Of a DNA stretch of 64,000 nt, positions 10,816-21,639 are shown in pieces. The stretch comes from Ariolimax columbianus (lineage: Eukaryota > Mollusca > Gastropoda > Stylommatophora > Arionidae). The first letter of the stretch is position 1. Every line of letters begins with the position of its first letter. The position numbers and the translations under genes were made by a program. The stretch spans positions 39,022,970-39,086,969 of the forward strand of contig JAVGWX010000011.1 of assembly GCA_036924085.1 (NCBI GenBank). Direction: 5' to 3'. The notes under the pieces are model-generated. The model made no database searches and was not told the origin of the DNA. It was given only the letters and a program-made list of their open reading frames with translations.

Positions 10816-11217
10816 GCTACTATACTATACTGTACTGTATTGTAATGTGCTGTGATGTGCTGCGCTGCGCTGCGCTGCCTTCTCTGCACTGGACTGTACT
10901 GTACAGTACTGTACTATAATTTACTATACTATACTGCACTATACTATACTGCACTATACTATACTGCACTATACTATATGTAATTTACTATACTATACTA
11001 TACTGTACTGTACTATACTGTATTATACTATACTATACTTATTATACTATACTAGACTAGACTAGACTGTACTGAAATATACTGTGCTGCACTGCACTGC
11101 ACTGCACTTTACTCTACTCTACTCTACTCTACTCTACTCTACTCTACTCTACTCTACTCTACTCTACTCTACTCTACTCTACTCTACTCTACTATACTAT
11201 ACTATACTATAAATATA
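10816..11217. repeat. (CTATA)n / (CTACT)n pentanucleotide array
   Basis: Pentamer repeats dominate: CTATA variants at 10816-11100 and CTACT at about 11108-11195. The array starts at the end of a LINE fragment and ends in a short TATA run. Confidence 0.9.
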
Positions 11218-11254
11218 TATATATGTGTATACATGCCTGTCTGTCTAACTGGAT

Positions 11255-11345
11255 GGCTGATTATCTACATGTCTGTCGGTCTTTCTGTCTGTCTGTATGT
11301 CGGTTGGTCTGTCTGTCTGTCTATCCGACTGTCTGCCTGTCTGCG
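11255..11345. repeat. (GTCT)n microsatellite
   Basis: Imperfect GTCT repeats. Confidence 0.85.
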
Positions 11346-11925
11346 ATTGCCATGCATTGACATCGCTCAGGTATAATCAAATCAGGAAACAGTGTTAGTA
11401 TATGCATTGACACCTCCTGCTGCGCGGCTATCCATTCTCTGTACAATGTATCCTGACTGTGAATGGTAGGTTATGTACTGCCACCGAACTCGCCAGCAGA
11501 CGTTAATTAAGGTCTACGGGATAGTTCATATAAGGCGTCACCCAGTGAAACGGTTAAGGAGGGTCTAACATTTTGAGGTCAAGAAGGGAATCGCAATACA
11601 TGTGACGTCACACAATCAATGTTACTAGTGGTTTGCTTGCCTGTCAGATTAATAATTCCCCCATCTGATATTTGCTGTACAAGTGTCAACTATCGGTGTC
11701 ATTTATGGTGTATGTATAACCACACTGTCAATGTCAACGTAGACACATTTGCAATTGGTCATGTGTGAACAGGGACTGTCACAATTGGGAAGATGCGATG
11801 CATATTTGGGCTTCGAGGATGCACGTTTAACAACTTAATGTAACTTCTTTTTACTGTTTCAATTGTGGTACCAATTCAGAAGAGGATCCGCCAGTGGGAT
11901 CATATCTCACTGAACTTCTTCTCAG
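11346..11925. other. No recognised feature
   Basis: Unique-looking sequence of average composition with no long reading frame and no match to the repeats named here. Confidence 0.45.
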
Positions 11926-11929
11926 CCGA

Positions 11930-12790
11930 TGGAACTGGGCCAACTTTCGTATACTTTTTGATGGCACGACGCCTCAATCACCTTCGATTTGCCGATAGCA
12001 TAGTGCTCATCGCAGAGCCAGCTGCAGGAGCCAACTAAATGATGCAGCTACTTGATGGAGAGGGCAGGACTGAAGATGAGTGTCTCGAAGATCAAAGTGT
12101 TGCGCAATCGCTTCGCCACTTGTGGGCCAGTCTTCCTTGGCGAGGTACGATTAGAGGATGTCAACGAGTACATTTGTCTTGGGCGCCTTTTCAATATGGA
12201 GAATAACCTGGAACCTGAACTGACAAGAGGTCGCCGCTCGGGTTGGGCAGCCGTCTCGTCTATTAACACGGTTCTGGATAGCTGCCATGACCAATACCTA
12301 CGAGTCTCCCTCTTCAATTCCTCTGTACTCCCTGCCATGTGCTACGGTGCTGAGAAGTGGATAATAATAAAATCAGTAGAGGACAAATTGAGTTACCTAG
12401 GCCTCCCTTGAATGACGCATGGTCTGAATCACTCTCTGGAACCAACGTATGCAAGGTCTCCACAATTCTGACATAAGGGGATTGTCCCTGGGGAAGGATG
12501 CGGTAATTCATGCAGACAAGGCAAAACATAGATGGACAGGTCACATGTTCCGGCGAAACGATGGCCGGTGGAGCACAGCGACAGCAGTCTGGTATCCCCG
12601 ATGCAAAAAGAAACCGCGGGAAATGAGTTGGTCAGACTCCCTTGCTGCACGCTGCAACATTCGAGATGCCTCTAGAAACGTACTTACTACGCAATGAACG
12701 TCCGTGGCCAGGGTCAGGTTCAAGACAGGGTCCATTGGAGACGAAGTTGGGACGCACCTACGCTGATGAACGGGTCATCAAGATCAAGAT
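11930..12790 (+). pseudogene. LINE RT palm-to-C-terminus fragment
   Basis: The plus strand encodes HLRFADSIVLIAEP near 11975, a mutated form of the FADD catalytic box in which the second D is replaced by S. It continues with GLKMSVSKIKV, EYICLGRLF, VLPAMCYGAEKW, and after frameshifts KHRWTGHMFRRNDGRWSTA. This is a non-LTR element of a different family from those with GHVxRM ends. Loss of the catalytic residue and the frame breaks show it is inactive. Confidence 0.85.
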
Positions 12791-12859
12791 ACTGGTTCAG
12801 AAAACTCTCCAAAATATCCATACAGCCAACTTCTCTACTCCGCTTGATCTAAAAATAAC

Positions 12860-12985
12860 AATGTGCACCCAATCTATTCTTGATTGCATTAACTGACTTT
12901 GCCTCCACCCTTTCCCGTTTGCAGCTGGTTACCACGCATTGACGACTGTGTGACTAAATACAATATTTCCACACAAACGGAGGAA
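12860..12985 (-). repeat. CR1-like 3' untranslated fragment
   Basis: GCATTAACTGACTTTGCCTCC and GTGTGACTAAATACAATATTTCC match the CR1-like copy at 43754-44568 in the same orientation. The fragment is about 125 bp and lacks the coding part. Confidence 0.6.
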
Positions 12986-13385
12986 TGGGCATGACCACGC
13001 TCGGCAGGAGCATCACAGAGTGGTGCAATGGAAAGTAGAGCTAGGCGTTGAAGTTGGCATATACCCTGGATGATGATGTTCAGCATCAATGCTAAAGTAC
13101 AAGTATGCTGGCTATGTGGTCCATACACTGACGATAGACGGGCAAGGAGGGTGGCTTTCTGGTGGCCAGATAACTGCGAGGGTTTTTCAAGTCGAGTGCA
13201 GGTTCTTCTTTGACATCCATCCAACCTTCACCATTCTTTTGTCGCTACATCTATATGTGGTTTCTCTCGGGGCTCTGTTCTGTGGGCTGTACAGTCGATA
13301 ATGTTAGTGATCTCCAAACTACGGTCTGCGGGCTACATCTGACAAGCTGGAACTTGAAATTGGCCGAACGATGCGGCGCTGAATA
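12986..13385. other. No recognised feature
   Basis: No motif, RNA or repeat recognised. Confidence 0.4.
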
Positions 13386-13389
13386 AGCT

Positions 13390-13830
13390 GACAACAGTCA
13401 GCGACGCATAGCTGGGGGGCTGCACCAGAGCCAGCTAACCAGAGTCGGCTAACTAGAGCCGGCTAATCAGAGCCGGCTAATCAGAGCCGGCTAACCAGGG
13501 CCGGCTAACCAGAGCTAGCGAACCAGAGCCGGCTAACCAGAGCCAGCTAACCAGAGCCGGCTAACCAGAGCCAGCTAACCAGAGCCAGTTAACCAGAGCT
13601 TACCAAGACCGTATTCTGCCTGTAAGCGGTGGGTCTAGAAACCCTTTCCACCAGCACAGCCTGGTTAAGAGAATATTGATCGCAGTGGGAAGGCAAACCC
13701 GTTCCCGACACATCCAGATGAAAACGGATGTCTGGCTGAATGGTACATATATCGCAGCCTCGCTGTAAACTAGGACACACTGTCAATTTCAGGACTAACG
13801 CCAAAGACGAAAGTGTCAAGGTCAATCTAC
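13390..13830 (+). repeat. Diverged family A copy with internal expansion
   Basis: The flanks match family A: GACAACAGTCAGCGACGCATAG at the left, and TACCAAGACCG, AATATTGATCGCAGTGGG and CTGTAAACTAGGACACAC at the right. Between them a short motif has expanded into a 14-bp array. Confidence 0.75.
13424..13600. repeat. Minisatellite, 14-bp unit, about 12 copies
   Basis: The unit is ACCAGAGCCGGCTA with AGCCAGCTA variants. It corresponds to the single CCAGCTAACCGTAGCT region of the family A copy at 10068. Confidence 0.9.
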
Positions 13831-14129
13831 GTTTGTTAGCAATGCTTAATGCGAACACTTATCTCCATCTGCTAGCTGAATGAACGAACAGTCACTTCAT
13901 TCGGCGCATGAGATTACCACACAATTTTATCTGTTAGGTCGAGGTCTGCATCAAAATATGTATGATTTTACTTAGCGATTCGAAGTTTCTTACAGTCAAC
14001 ACATCACCTTCAGACTATTCCCGCAAAATGAAATCATTCAGATTGCCTAGATCAAGCCGCAGAAGGAACCTGCGCATGCACACCACTTTCCTTACGCGAC
14101 TTAGAAGTTACTAAATAGACTCCGGACTG

Positions 14130-14270
14130 ATATATCACGATGCATGAACAACGTTGCGAGATGGGGATATATGGCTGATGAGACATGCTTCTGTGGAGCA
14201 GCACACGACCCCGACCACCTGATCATCTGCCCAAACATTATGTAAATTTGTTACAATCGACGATGACGAC
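14130..14270 (+). pseudogene. LINE C-terminal zinc-knuckle fragment
   Basis: A short frame encodes CFCGAAHDPDHLIICPN, matching the CxCG...DHLxxCP motif found after the RNase H domain of some non-LTR retrotransposons. Nothing else of the element is clear. Confidence 0.55.
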
Positions 14271-14314
14271 ATTATAAGACGGTTCTGTCTTGATGATGTA
14301 ACATGCGCTGTATA

Positions 14315-14520
14315 TAGATTATAGGGAGGTATAAACTACGTTGGTCATCAACCTCACTCTCTGGTCCCGAGCTACATTGGGACAGTGGCAAGACATAAGT
14401 CAAGACGACTGGAGGTAACTGGTGATTCAGACGCTCTAGTTTCACCTCCCTTGAGAATACAGTCGCTTGAAACTTACAGGATTCGATCACCAACCGCTTC
14501 CGTTCATCGCTAAGAGAGGC
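14315..14520 (-). mobile_element. SINE family T3, minus copy
   Basis: In reverse complement it matches 17120-17350: AGCGATGAACGGAAG, a B-box-like GTGATCGAATCC, and the central domain TTATGTCTTGCCACTG with GGGACCAGAGAGTGAGG. The head abuts a family C SINE in opposite orientation. Confidence 0.8.
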
Positions 14521-14830
14521 GAGAGGGCACGAGGTATAGTGTTTGCCTCGAGTGCTGGATGTCTTGGGTTAAAAACCACGGTTGGAACCGATATTTTCTT
14601 AAATCTCCTCCGATCTGTGGGTAGTAGAGATCGGACGCCGGTGTGCAGTGCCGCGCTCGTTAAAAATCCATCTTCAGTTAGAAAAAAGCAGGCTAAACGA
14701 CCGCTGCCCGAACAAAATTCAAAATTATGTTAAAAATCTACCCAATTTATTAGGGGATCCTGATCAGTGCTACGGAGTTCGTGCATTGTGCTGAGATTCT
14801 CAAACCGTCTGGAGAAGAACAGAGCACGTA
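14521..14830 (+). mobile_element. SINE family C, plus copy
   Basis: The stretch matches 37085-37414 (inverted) and, for most of its length, 19762-20015. Shared blocks include GGTGTGCAGTG, TTAAAAATCCATC, AACAAAATTCAAAATTATG and GTGCTACGGAG. The tRNA-like head is diverged. Confidence 0.8.
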
Positions 14831-15480
14831 TGGGTTAAACCGCGTGCATTGACTGTGATTCTTCGACTAAACTAAAACTAAGAGGCGAGTGACTTGTCTC
14901 TTCATCACAGCGACCATTACAGCCTCTGTAACATGTAATATGGATGAAATGCTGAGCAGGAATAACAAGACAATATACGTGGTTGAGACTAGGAAACAAT
15001 GAATGACGTCTTGCCAACGAGGGGTGGGGGTGGTTAGTAAGTGTTGAATCGATGATTGTTTGGGTTATTACTTATTGATAACATGCTTTGCTAGCTTCGT
15101 GTACAATCCGGTATTGATTTTGATATTGATTGAAATTGATTTGTCAGAAACACATTGTACGAACCAATTGGTCCAATCGTTTCGTTTTAGTAAGAGGCCG
15201 CTATACTATTCTGAGACAAAATGTTAATATCCTTTTTGTTAGTTACATCGTTCATACAAATGTATTATTTCTCCTGTGATGGAGTATGCCGGAGGATGCA
15301 CATGGCTAACAAATAAAGGCCGCTTGTCCCTGAAGCACTATGCAGAGTTCAGGCTCATCATTGTCATTAATAAATACGTGTAATGCATTACCACAATAAA
15401 TAATTGAGGCAGGGTAATTTAATGCATTCAAGAATAAATTGGATACGCATAGTGTTTAGATAAACTAAAGTAGAAGAAGC
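14831..15480. other. No recognised feature
   Basis: AT-rich sequence with chance frames only. Confidence 0.45.
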
Positions 15481-15482
15481 GG

Positions 15483-15535
15483 GCTCTATACAGACTCGAC
15501 AGAGTCTTCTAAACCAGTATGAAGATGTTACGTTA
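15483..15535 (+). repeat. CR1-like 3' tail fragment
   Basis: The words ACAGACTCGACAGAGTC and TCTAAACCAGTATGAAGATG match the reverse complement of the CR1-like 3' end at about 43755-43810. Confidence 0.65.
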
Positions 15536-15654
15536 GGTTGAGGTCAGTCAGTCCAAGGACTGGTGTTGAAGTTGTCTGATTATGTCTTACCACTGTTCCC
15601 AGCAGATTTCTTCCGCTCATTCTGTCTGCACCTCAGTTTTTGTTTGCACGGACA

Positions 15655-16180
15655 TATCAATTCAGTTCAGTTAAGCCCGTAACCCATCAGGTCGTTGGGG
15701 CACACTTGAAGACACTCCCACAATCCAATGCCATCTCTCTGTCCGCTGTCGCCAGCGTGCCTCACCAGGACGAAGGTTTGACCACTCAGTGATGTTGTCT
15801 GCCCTTCTCTTCATTGGACGTCCCCGCCCTCTCTTTCCTGGTACGGAACCATGCAGTATCGAATTTGTAATTCCGCTGAAGCTCGTGACGTGTCTATACC
15901 AAGCCATCATTCACCATTTGCTAACTGTGAACAGATCATCAAAAGGCCCAATTTGTTTTTCCACTCTTGGTCGTATTTCTACGTTCGTGTCACGATCCTT
16001 AAATGTAACATGTAGGAGTCTTCTAAAGCACCTCATTTCCATTGCATGTATTCTGCACTGGATATCCGCAGTAATGGTCCAAAGTCTCATAGGCATACAC
16101 AAATATTAAGAGCACCAATGAGCGCATTAGTCCAACATGCGATGTAGTAGTGAGTTTCCGGTCTTGCGTCCTACGCTTCC
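15655..16180 (-). pseudogene. LINE family G 3' end, third copy
   Basis: The minus strand encodes SLVLLIFVYAYETL, ADIQCRIHAMEMRCFRRLL, FDDLFTVSKW, then GITNSILHGSVPGKRGRGRP and DNITEWSNLRPGEA. Two frameshifts separate the blocks. The 3' noncoding end shares GGTCGTTGGGGCACAC with the other two copies. Confidence 0.88.
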
Positions 16181-16780
16181 GGCTTTCGTCCGGTTGTTTG
16201 TCTGATTTCATCTGCTTCCGACATCTGATGTAGATTCTCATTGCTATATCTATGGTGGGCCGTCTATGGTTGATCCTATTTGGATAAGTTGCGGGCAGCA
16301 TATCTTTTATTGTGCTATGTTTTCACGTCCACGGAATCAAATGCATATTTCGCTTCCTTGTATCAACAATAACAGCCATGCAGTCATTGATGTCAGAATC
16401 GTTCCTTCATCATGTTTTCAACTCTCGCGCGGGTTCGCACAATACTTTATGTCATAACATCAATCAATATCAATTTCAGAAATAAATTTGAGCATCGGAA
16501 TCATTGTGTTAATTATTCAGTGTGTTATATATTTATTACGTTACTTTTCTCCCTGCCCAAAATCATCCTTTAAAGCCGGTTTTTGTTGCCTAAGTCGTTG
16601 ACTGATGCAGATCACTGAGACCTAGTCAACTATCGTCTTTCCGTCAATATTACAAGCATTTTCTCTAGACAACCCGTTCTCATGCAGATATCACGAGGGA
16701 AATCTATGAAAATCACGTACCAGCATTCTCATTAGTACACATCTCAAGGGGCAGTGAATTTCCAAGTAAACAACATAGGG
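16181..16780. other. No recognised feature
   Basis: No motif recognised. The piece next to the LINE could be more of its upstream part, but I cannot align it. Confidence 0.4.
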
Positions 16781-16784
16781 TGGA

Positions 16785-16960
16785 GGCAGACGGAGTGGTA
16801 TGCATACGGAGTACGGAGTTGTATATATACGGAGTGGTATGCAGACAGAGTGGTATGCAGACGGAGTGGTAAGCAGACGGAGTGGTATACAGACGGAGTA
16901 CGGAGTGGTATACAGACGGAGTGGTATGCAGACGGAGTGGTATGCGGCCGGCCGGAAGTA
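16785..16960. repeat. Minisatellite, 16-bp unit, about 10 copies
   Basis: The unit is AGACGGAGTGGTATGC with point variants and short insertions. Confidence 0.9.
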
Positions 16961-17119
16961 GTGAAACCATCATCCCTGATCAGTACTTGCCCTAAGATCA
17001 CGAAAGAGCTGGCCAATGACAACCCCAGATCCATCAGCCCAGACCCCTACAGCGCCAGCAAGACGGCGCGTGGGGATTTCGGGGAGCACGAACATTTCAA
17101 CCGTCCACTGGTCCCTTTA

Positions 17120-17350
17120 TGACGAAACTACACGACTGTGGTCGAGAGGTTAGGCGCTCGTCTCCCAAAGCGATGAACAGAAATGGTGGGCGATCGAGTC
17201 TCACAAGTTTGAAAGTGACCCCTGGTCTTACGGGAGATAGAACCAGAGTGTCTGCATCCTGAATTTCCTCCAGTTGTCTTGACGTATGTCTTGCCACTGG
17301 TCCAAGGTATCTCGGGACCAGAGAGTGAGGTCGATGACCAGCGCAGTTAC
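17120..17350 (+). mobile_element. tRNA-derived SINE family T3, plus copy
   Basis: The head has an A-box-like TGTGGTCGAGAGGTTAGG and a B-box-like CGATCGAGTCTC at tRNA spacing, as in a tRNA-Ser/Leu-type promoter. A central domain (GTCTTGCCACTGG to AGCGCAGTTA) is shared with SINE family T2, although the heads differ. RNA polymerase III transcription is inferred from the boxes. Confidence 0.82.
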
Positions 17351-17734
17351 TTCCTCGTTATAATCAAAATACAGCGCAAGTTACATCATTAATACAAAAT
17401 ACTCTGTTGATGTCGCCATTATTGCTTGGGGTTGGCAACTAATGTAATTGTTTCTTGGACGTCCTCTTCTTTATACCCACTGCATTTTTCCTTCTAGTAT
17501 TCTCAATAATACGCTTCCGTGTTTCATGGTATGTCCAAGCCAAGCTCATCTATGTATTCCCGCCTATGTAGCCCTGTATCTTTAAGCACTTGTTGATTTT
17601 ACCTTTTTTCTGTCCAGCTCATTCGTTGCATCCTGCGATAGCACCACAACTCCAAAGACTATATATGTTTATGTCGTCCATGTTTCAGAACCGCACAATG
17701 CGACAGGACAGATAGGTGTAAAAAGAAAATAGGT
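17351..17734. other. No recognised feature
   Basis: No clear motif. Confidence 0.4.
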
Positions 17735-17927
17735 AAAGATCCCGTCACGCCATGCGGCGCATAAGGAAATATGGTGTTAGACCAGTATTATTTTGTAACC
17801 CATAGCACTTAGTGAATGATGTGGTCAGCATCGCGTTGGTCGCCTTTACTTCCCGGACTGAACCGGTACTCATTTAAGCCTGATCGACCCGGGAGTCATT
17901 GGGATAGGTGTACTTGTTCTTATAGCA
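17735..17927 (-). repeat. SINE family F body, minus copy
   Basis: CATGCGGCGCATAAGG, GTAACCCATAGCACTTAG, TTTACTTCCCGGACTGAA and CGACCCGGGAG match the family F bodies at 21375 and 38596. The tRNA-like head is missing. It directly precedes a T1 SINE. Confidence 0.8.
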
Positions 17928-18183
17928 GGGGACGGCGTGGCCTAGTGGTTACATAACATCGCTCACATTCCGAAGGTGCTGGGTTCGCTCCTGAATAATA
18001 ACACCAGCATTAACCCCGCCCGATAAAAGCAAACACTTAGAAAAAGCACGGGGAAGCAGACATTAACATAAAATGAATGCCGAAGTCGGATGTGCTGTGT
18101 CAACGGGGGCAAAATAAAAAAATAGTGCAGCAAACACCGACATCGGGAATAAGGAAAACGCAAACAATAAAAATAATAATTCC
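17928..18183 (+). mobile_element. tRNA-derived SINE family T1, plus copy
   Basis: The head GGGGACGGCGTGGCCTAGTG carries an A box and GCTGGGTTCGCTCC carries a B box. The body (AAGTCGGATGTGCTG, GGGGCAAAATAAA) matches the minus copies at 6741 and 50152. The tail is AT-rich. Confidence 0.88.
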
Positions 18184-18385
18184 GAAGCTGATGTTTTTTG
18201 TTGTTAGATGTCGTTCTCCACAGATTAGACTTGTATATCACCAGTAATAGAGATCGATGTATGTTTGACCTTATCGCGATTGGAAACCGTGTTTTCTAAG
18301 CTTAAAATATCGTAATCCTGACTGCTAGAACGTATTCAGCTTGATGAGGTAGTCTAGTATCAAGAAAAGTGGCCAGTGTCTTCTT
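18184..18385. other. No recognised feature
   Basis: Short gap between two SINEs without a recognisable motif. Confidence 0.4.
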
Positions 18386-18690
18386 GGGGATTCCGTGGCG
18401 AGGTCGTTAAGCCGTCAGCCTCGTGATCAGGTGGTGTGGGCTCTGCTCCAGACTCCGCCGTCTTTTTCACGGATGCTCCATACGGAGTCCCCTGCATCTC
18501 GTAGTCGCCCCCTAGTTGTCTTGTCCTTGACTTGCCACTGGGGTCGGGCGGTTCGAGACGAGAGAGAAGAGAGAGAGATATAGAGATAATAAAACGTAGC
18601 GCAGTTAATCTTTACTAAAAATAGCGCTAGCAAAATAAATCATGCCATCATCGTCTACGATGGACGGCGGCCTTTGCCTTTGCCGTCTTG
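18386..18690 (+). mobile_element. tRNA-derived SINE family T2, plus copy
   Basis: The element matches 62140-62410 along its length. The head GGGGATTCCGTGGCGAGG contains an A-box-like stretch, followed by GGCTCTGCTCCAGACTCCG in the B-box position. The central domain is TTGACTTGCCACTGGGG. The 3' part is AAAAATAGCGCTAGCAAAAT. It ends beside a 34-bp minisatellite. Confidence 0.9.
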
Positions 18691-18694
18691 GCTT

Positions 18695-19125
18695 CAAACT
18701 AGCACGCATTGATGGCTAGCACGTGTCCATGGCTAGCACGCATTGATGGTTAGCACGTGTCCATGGCTAGCACGCATTGATGGTTAGCACGTGTTGATGG
18801 CTAGCACGCATTGATGGCTAGCACGTGTTCATGGCTAGCATGCATTGATGGTTAGCACGTGTTCATGGCTAGCACGCATTGATGGTTAGCACGTGTTCAT
18901 GGCTAGCACGCATTGATGGTTAGCACGTGTTCATGGCTAGCACGCATTGATGATTAACACGCCTTCATGGCTAGCACGCATTGATGGTTAGTACGTGTTC
19001 ATGGCTAGCACGCATTGATGATTAACACGCCTTCATGGCTATCACGCATTGATGGTTAGCACGGTTTCATTGCTATCATGCATTGATGGTTAGCACGGTT
19101 TCATTGCTAGCATGCATTCATGGCC
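18695..19125. repeat. Minisatellite, 34-bp unit of two 17-bp halves
   Basis: Alternating halves ATGGCTAGCACGCATTG and ATGGTTAGCACGTGTTC give about 12-13 double units. Decayed units lie at the right end. The GCTAGC core resembles a word in the SINE 3' end just upstream, but that may be chance. Confidence 0.92.
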
Positions 19126-19129
19126 AGCA

Positions 19130-19755
19130 CTTTTAAATGACATCTGAGCAATATTTTTACAAGACAACCCTTATCTTTTCTCGTGCTTGCTCGTTAAAGT
19201 AAGAGCTTCCAAAAACAATGAACAGATTTCCAGCAATCCCATTTCAGTTTGCGAGCATTGTATTTAGGACAAAACCGTAAAAATGCTCACGAGAACTTGA
19301 TGTAGAAAACTTCTTACAATCATTAGCTCTCTTCCAGGCCATCAGGTTCAATTGTGTCCATTCTAACTGTTTCTCCTGTGTTAGGGATTTGTAAAGAGTA
19401 ATAATGTCGAAGTGTTTTCTCCCTTAAAGTGCATCGTTGTTAGCAGTTTAAAACACACATGTAAACAACTACACATAAGGTAAAGAAACGGCAAAGATAG
19501 CATCAGGGATTCGGAAGTTAGTAGATGTTAACAGACTAATAACAATAATAGCAAAGACATGTATTTTCATATCCAGGAACTTTTATGTTTGACGCTGGAC
19601 CGTCCAGGGAATATAAACGTTGCTCAAGTTATTTCTTAAGCTAAGGAATGCAGATGTGTATATGTGTATTACATTTAGAAGTGTCTATCATTCGCAAGCG
19701 ATGATAACACTATATGTGAGGCTGACATTTCTATAATCTGCGATTCGAAGGTTGA
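19130..19755. other. No recognised feature
   Basis: Unique-looking sequence with no gene signals. Confidence 0.45.
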
Positions 19756-19761
19756 TTGTCG

Positions 19762-20015
19762 GGGGAACTCAGTGGTCTCGAGGTAAGGTGTTCTCCACAG
19801 GTGCCGAGGTCGCGAGTTCAAATCCAGGTGGGGGGATCGGGATTTTTGCACGTGAATCTTCTGGTAAAAAGTTACATCATCTACAGGTAGTGAGATCCGA
19901 CTTTCGTGTTCAGTGTCGATCACATTAAAAATCCCTTAGAGATTGAAAAGAGTTGGCTCATCGGTCGCTTCCCAGACAAAATTCAAATTAACGATCTACC
20001 CAAGTTATGTGTACC
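19762..20015 (+). mobile_element. tRNA-derived SINE family C, plus copy
   Basis: The head GGGGAACTCAGTGGTCTCG is tRNA-like and CGCGAGTTCAAATCC is a good B box. The body includes TTTGCACGTGAATCTTCTGG and GACAAAATTCAAATTAACG, shared with 14521 and 37085. Confidence 0.85.
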
Positions 20016-20033
20016 TTTCTTCGGGTGTTTTGT

Positions 20034-20135
20034 TCAAAGCAGCTATACATAGCGGCTAACTGATTGCGGGTCTAATCACCTCTAGTGTTTGAGTTTATTA
20101 AGATGGATTCGCACATCGGTAAAAACCGCTTTTCA
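20034..20135 (+). repeat. Interspersed repeat family D, fragment
   Basis: GTGTTTGAGTTTATTAAGATGG and TCGCACATCGGT match the middle of the family D copies at 30029 and 47526. Confidence 0.7.
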
Positions 20136-20159
20136 AGAAACGTATTGTACACAGATTAT

Positions 20160-21095
20160 TAATAATAATAATAGCTGTCCATCGTTGTCGATGAGGACCG
20201 CCGACATCATCGTTGTCGATGAGGACCGCCGACATCATCCTTGTCACATATTTCCCTGTTGGGTGTGGGGGCGTATGTGGCTGAACAAGCCAATGCGAGC
20301 ACGAAAACATCTGCTACATAGCGGGCACACGAGGTTTGTAGAAGGGCATGGTGTTCCCGCTGCTCGGGATTTCCACGTCTCGCGTCTGCTCTGGGCTTTC
20401 ACAACACGGTCGTCTTCACCGGCAGCTACACTCGATTTGACTGCGCTACTCCAGTCAGATCTGTTTTGCGCAAGACATTCCCAGGTGTCGATGTCTATCT
20501 GGCAACTTTTTAGTGAGTCTTTCAGACCGTCTTTAAAACGTTTCTTTGGTCGTCCTCTCTCGCGCCACCCCTCTCTCAGCTAGCCGTAGAGAAGCTTCTT
20601 TGGGAGTCGCTCGTCTGACATACGAACGAGGTGTCCGGCCCATACTAGTCGTGCTTTTTCTAGCAGTGCATGGATGTTGGGCATGTTAGCCCTCGAGAGA
20701 ACCTCGATGTCAGTGACACGATCTTGCCATCGGATGTGGAATATTCGCCTCAGGCAACCTGTGTGGAAGTGGTTTAACCTCCTTGCATGTCCAGAGTATG
20801 CAGTCCAGCTTTCGCAAGCGTATAGTAGGGTTGGAATGATGGTTGCACGGTAGACTTTGAGTTTGGTCTTGACGCTGATGCCACGACGTGCCCAGACCAT
20901 CGAGCGCATTCTACCAAAGGCTGTGCTGGCCTTTGCTATTCTGCTTGCCACCTCATCGTCTAGGCTGACAGATCTCGACAGCGTGCTGCCCAGATATATA
21001 AATTTGTCTACGGCATTTAACCTCTGCCCGCTGACTGTAGTCTCTGGTTTTGTGTACGGCATGCCTGGTGCTGGTTGGTAGATTATGTAGTGTCT
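20160..21095 (-). pseudogene. LINE RT C-terminus with zinc finger, well preserved
   Basis: This is the best-preserved LINE end in the window. The minus strand reads about 270 codons in one frame from 21085, with a single internal TAG at about 20580. Motifs in order: YQPAPGM, DKFIYLGSTLS, IAKASTAFGRM, YACESWT, LRRIFHIRWQDRVTD, VWAGHLVRMSDERLPK, then after the stop GRPKKRFKDGLKDSL, WECLAQNRSDWSSAV, and a CxxC...H finger (CPLCSRCFRARIGLFSH). These belong to the reverse transcriptase end of a non-LTR retrotransposon. The 3' end carries a 28-bp direct duplication (20181-20236) and an ATT-rich tail. It is 5'-truncated and so inactive alone. Confidence 0.9.
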
Positions 21096-21374
21096 TATTA
21101 ACCAGTATAAAGACGTTATTATCTGGATGCGGTCATTTCGCTCTGGACTACCTGAGTCCAGTGGCACTTTACTATACCTGCTAGAGATAGCCATGCGATG
21201 GAAGAGATAACCTGGCGATCTAGTATATCTGTTGTCAGTGTGTTCATAATAAGTGTCCGTAATAACGTCATGGCTCGAGTATTGTGTTGTCCCACTAAGG
21301 CTGCATCATGATTCAGTGTGGGACGGGAGATGACTACAGCTTACTACCAAACTTAAGGTTTATGCGGCAGTTGT
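21096..21374. other. Short CR1-tail match, otherwise unassigned
   Basis: AACCAGTATAAAGACGTTA at 21100 is identical to the CR1-like 3' tail but only 19 bp long. The rest is unassigned. Confidence 0.35.
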
Positions 21375-21600
21375 ACTAAACAGATCCCATTACGCAATGC
21401 GGCGCATAGGCAATATTGTGTTGGGTCCATATTATTTGGTAACCCACGGTAATTAGTGGATGATGTGTTCAGCATCATGCCGGCCACCTTTACTTCCCAG
21501 ACTGAATGGTACCCATTTACGGCTGGGTCGACCTGGGAGCCATTGATGTCTGAAAGAAACAAACACATTTCCGCTTCAACTGGGGAACTCACGGCTCTCA
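21375..21600 (-). repeat. SINE family F body, minus copy
   Basis: ATGCGGCGCATAGGCAATA, GGTAACCCACGGTAATTAG, CTTTACTTCCCAGACTGAA and GTCGACCTGGGAGCC match the bodies at 17735 and 38596. The tRNA-like head is lost. Confidence 0.82.
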
Positions 21601-21639
21601 TATGCAGTTGTACTACCAACTGTTATATCCGTTTGTATC

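Noticed and set aside
17928..18000. A functional tRNA gene
   Set aside because: The A and B boxes are part of a multi-copy SINE head; no acceptor stem pairing or anticodon arm of a normal tRNA could be drawn.
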